NCBI GenBank assembly: GCA_002431355.1
Contig: DJEQ01000009.1
Span: 5,488 to 11,069 of the forward strand
Length of the DNA: 5,582 bases
Reading direction: 5' to 3'
Source: Oribacterium sp. UBA5894
GTDB lineage: Bacteria; Bacillota; Clostridia; Lachnospirales; Lachnospiraceae
Below, piece by piece: positions 5,401-5,582 of the stretch (within the stretch, counting starts at the first letter, position 1; every line of letters starts with the position of its first letter). The translations under genes and the position numbers were made by a program. The notes beneath the pieces were generated by a model. It was not told the DNA's origin. It searched no databases and saw only the letters and a list, made by a program, of their open reading frames with translations.

Positions 5401-5582
5401 ATGGGTAAACGGGAAGGCTTTAAATCTCGCATTGGCTTCATCCTGGTAAGTGCAGGATGTGCCATCGGTATCGGAAATGTGTGGAAGTTTCCGTATCTTG
5501 TTGGACAGAACGGCGGCGGTATCTTCGTGCTGTTCTATCTGATTTTCCTCGTCCTCATGGGCATTCCGGTCATGACGATGGA
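5401..5582 (+). CDS. Neurotransmitter:sodium symporter (NSS/SNF) family transporter, N-terminus only
   Basis: The first 60 codons are visible and the gene runs off the window edge. The first transmembrane segment reads RIGFILVSAGCAIGIGNVWK (residues 10-29), followed by FPYLVGQNGGGIF and a second hydrophobic segment ending GIPVM. This is the unmistakable start of LeuT-fold, sodium-dependent NSS transporters, which take up amino acids or related compounds across the cytoplasmic membrane. By alignment to LeuT, Ala21 and Asn26 fall at the Na1 site in the unwound part of helix 1, while Lys29 occupies the position of the gating Arg30. The substrate cannot be predicted from this fragment. AAGGGAG (5388-5394) six bases before the ATG supports the start. 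The leader carries a terminator-like hairpin, so expression may be controlled by read-through. Confidence 0.93.
   Translation, partial: MGKREGFKSRIGFILVSAGCAIGIGNVWKFPYLVGQNGGGIFVLFYLIFLVLMGIPVMTM

Noticed and set aside
1..5582. Mobile elements, CRISPR arrays, tRNA or rRNA genes
   Set aside because: No transposase or integrase motifs, no regularly spaced repeats, no tRNA cloverleaf or rRNA sequence seen. The only direct repeat is the two-copy unit in the Gly-rich tail.

Overview
The window looks like an ordinary stretch of a chromosome from a Gram-positive bacterium of the Bacillota, with GC a little above 50% by eye. The evidence is strong AGGAG/GGGGAG-type ribosome binding sites, an adaptor-ATPase-permease export operon of the kind found in Gram-positives, and short leaders that end in hairpins followed by U-runs. 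An Erysipelotrichales-like gut Firmicute is my guess. That placement is inference from style, not from a marker gene. All recognisable genes are on the + strand.

Layout. Bases 1-2118 hold the end of a three-gene MacAB/YknXYZ-type export operon: the Gly-rich C-terminus of what is probably an HlyD/MacA-type adaptor (1-97), the ABC ATPase (111-944) and the FtsX/MacB-fold permease (928-2118), which overlaps the ATPase gene. Bases 2119-2419 are non-coding. They contain a 12-bp hairpin that probably closes the export operon, a good sigma-A-type promoter, and then a long interrupted hairpin with a U6 run. The hairpin lies between that promoter and pyrG (2420-4015, CTP synthase), so it is a candidate attenuator. 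A perfect 23-bp inverted repeat follows pyrG. The next gene (4214-5257) encodes a polytopic metal-exporter-like membrane protein of the ArsP_2/DUF2899 type (putative manganese or arsenic transporter) with a His- and acid-rich loop. A second promoter-hairpin-U7 leader follows. The last gene (from 5401, cut by the window edge) is a neurotransmitter:sodium symporter family transporter.

How the parts relate. The three export genes form one machine: the ATPase drives the permease, and the adaptor probably guides substrate outside the membrane. pyrG, the metal exporter and the sodium symporter appear to be separate transcription units with no shared pathway. I did not find a new defence, mobile or enzymatic system here. 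The most interesting signals are regulatory: two leaders in which a terminator-like hairpin stands between the only convincing promoter and the gene. In the symporter leader only 18 bases separate the U-run from the start codon, so any transcript of the gene starting outside that gap must pass through the hairpin.
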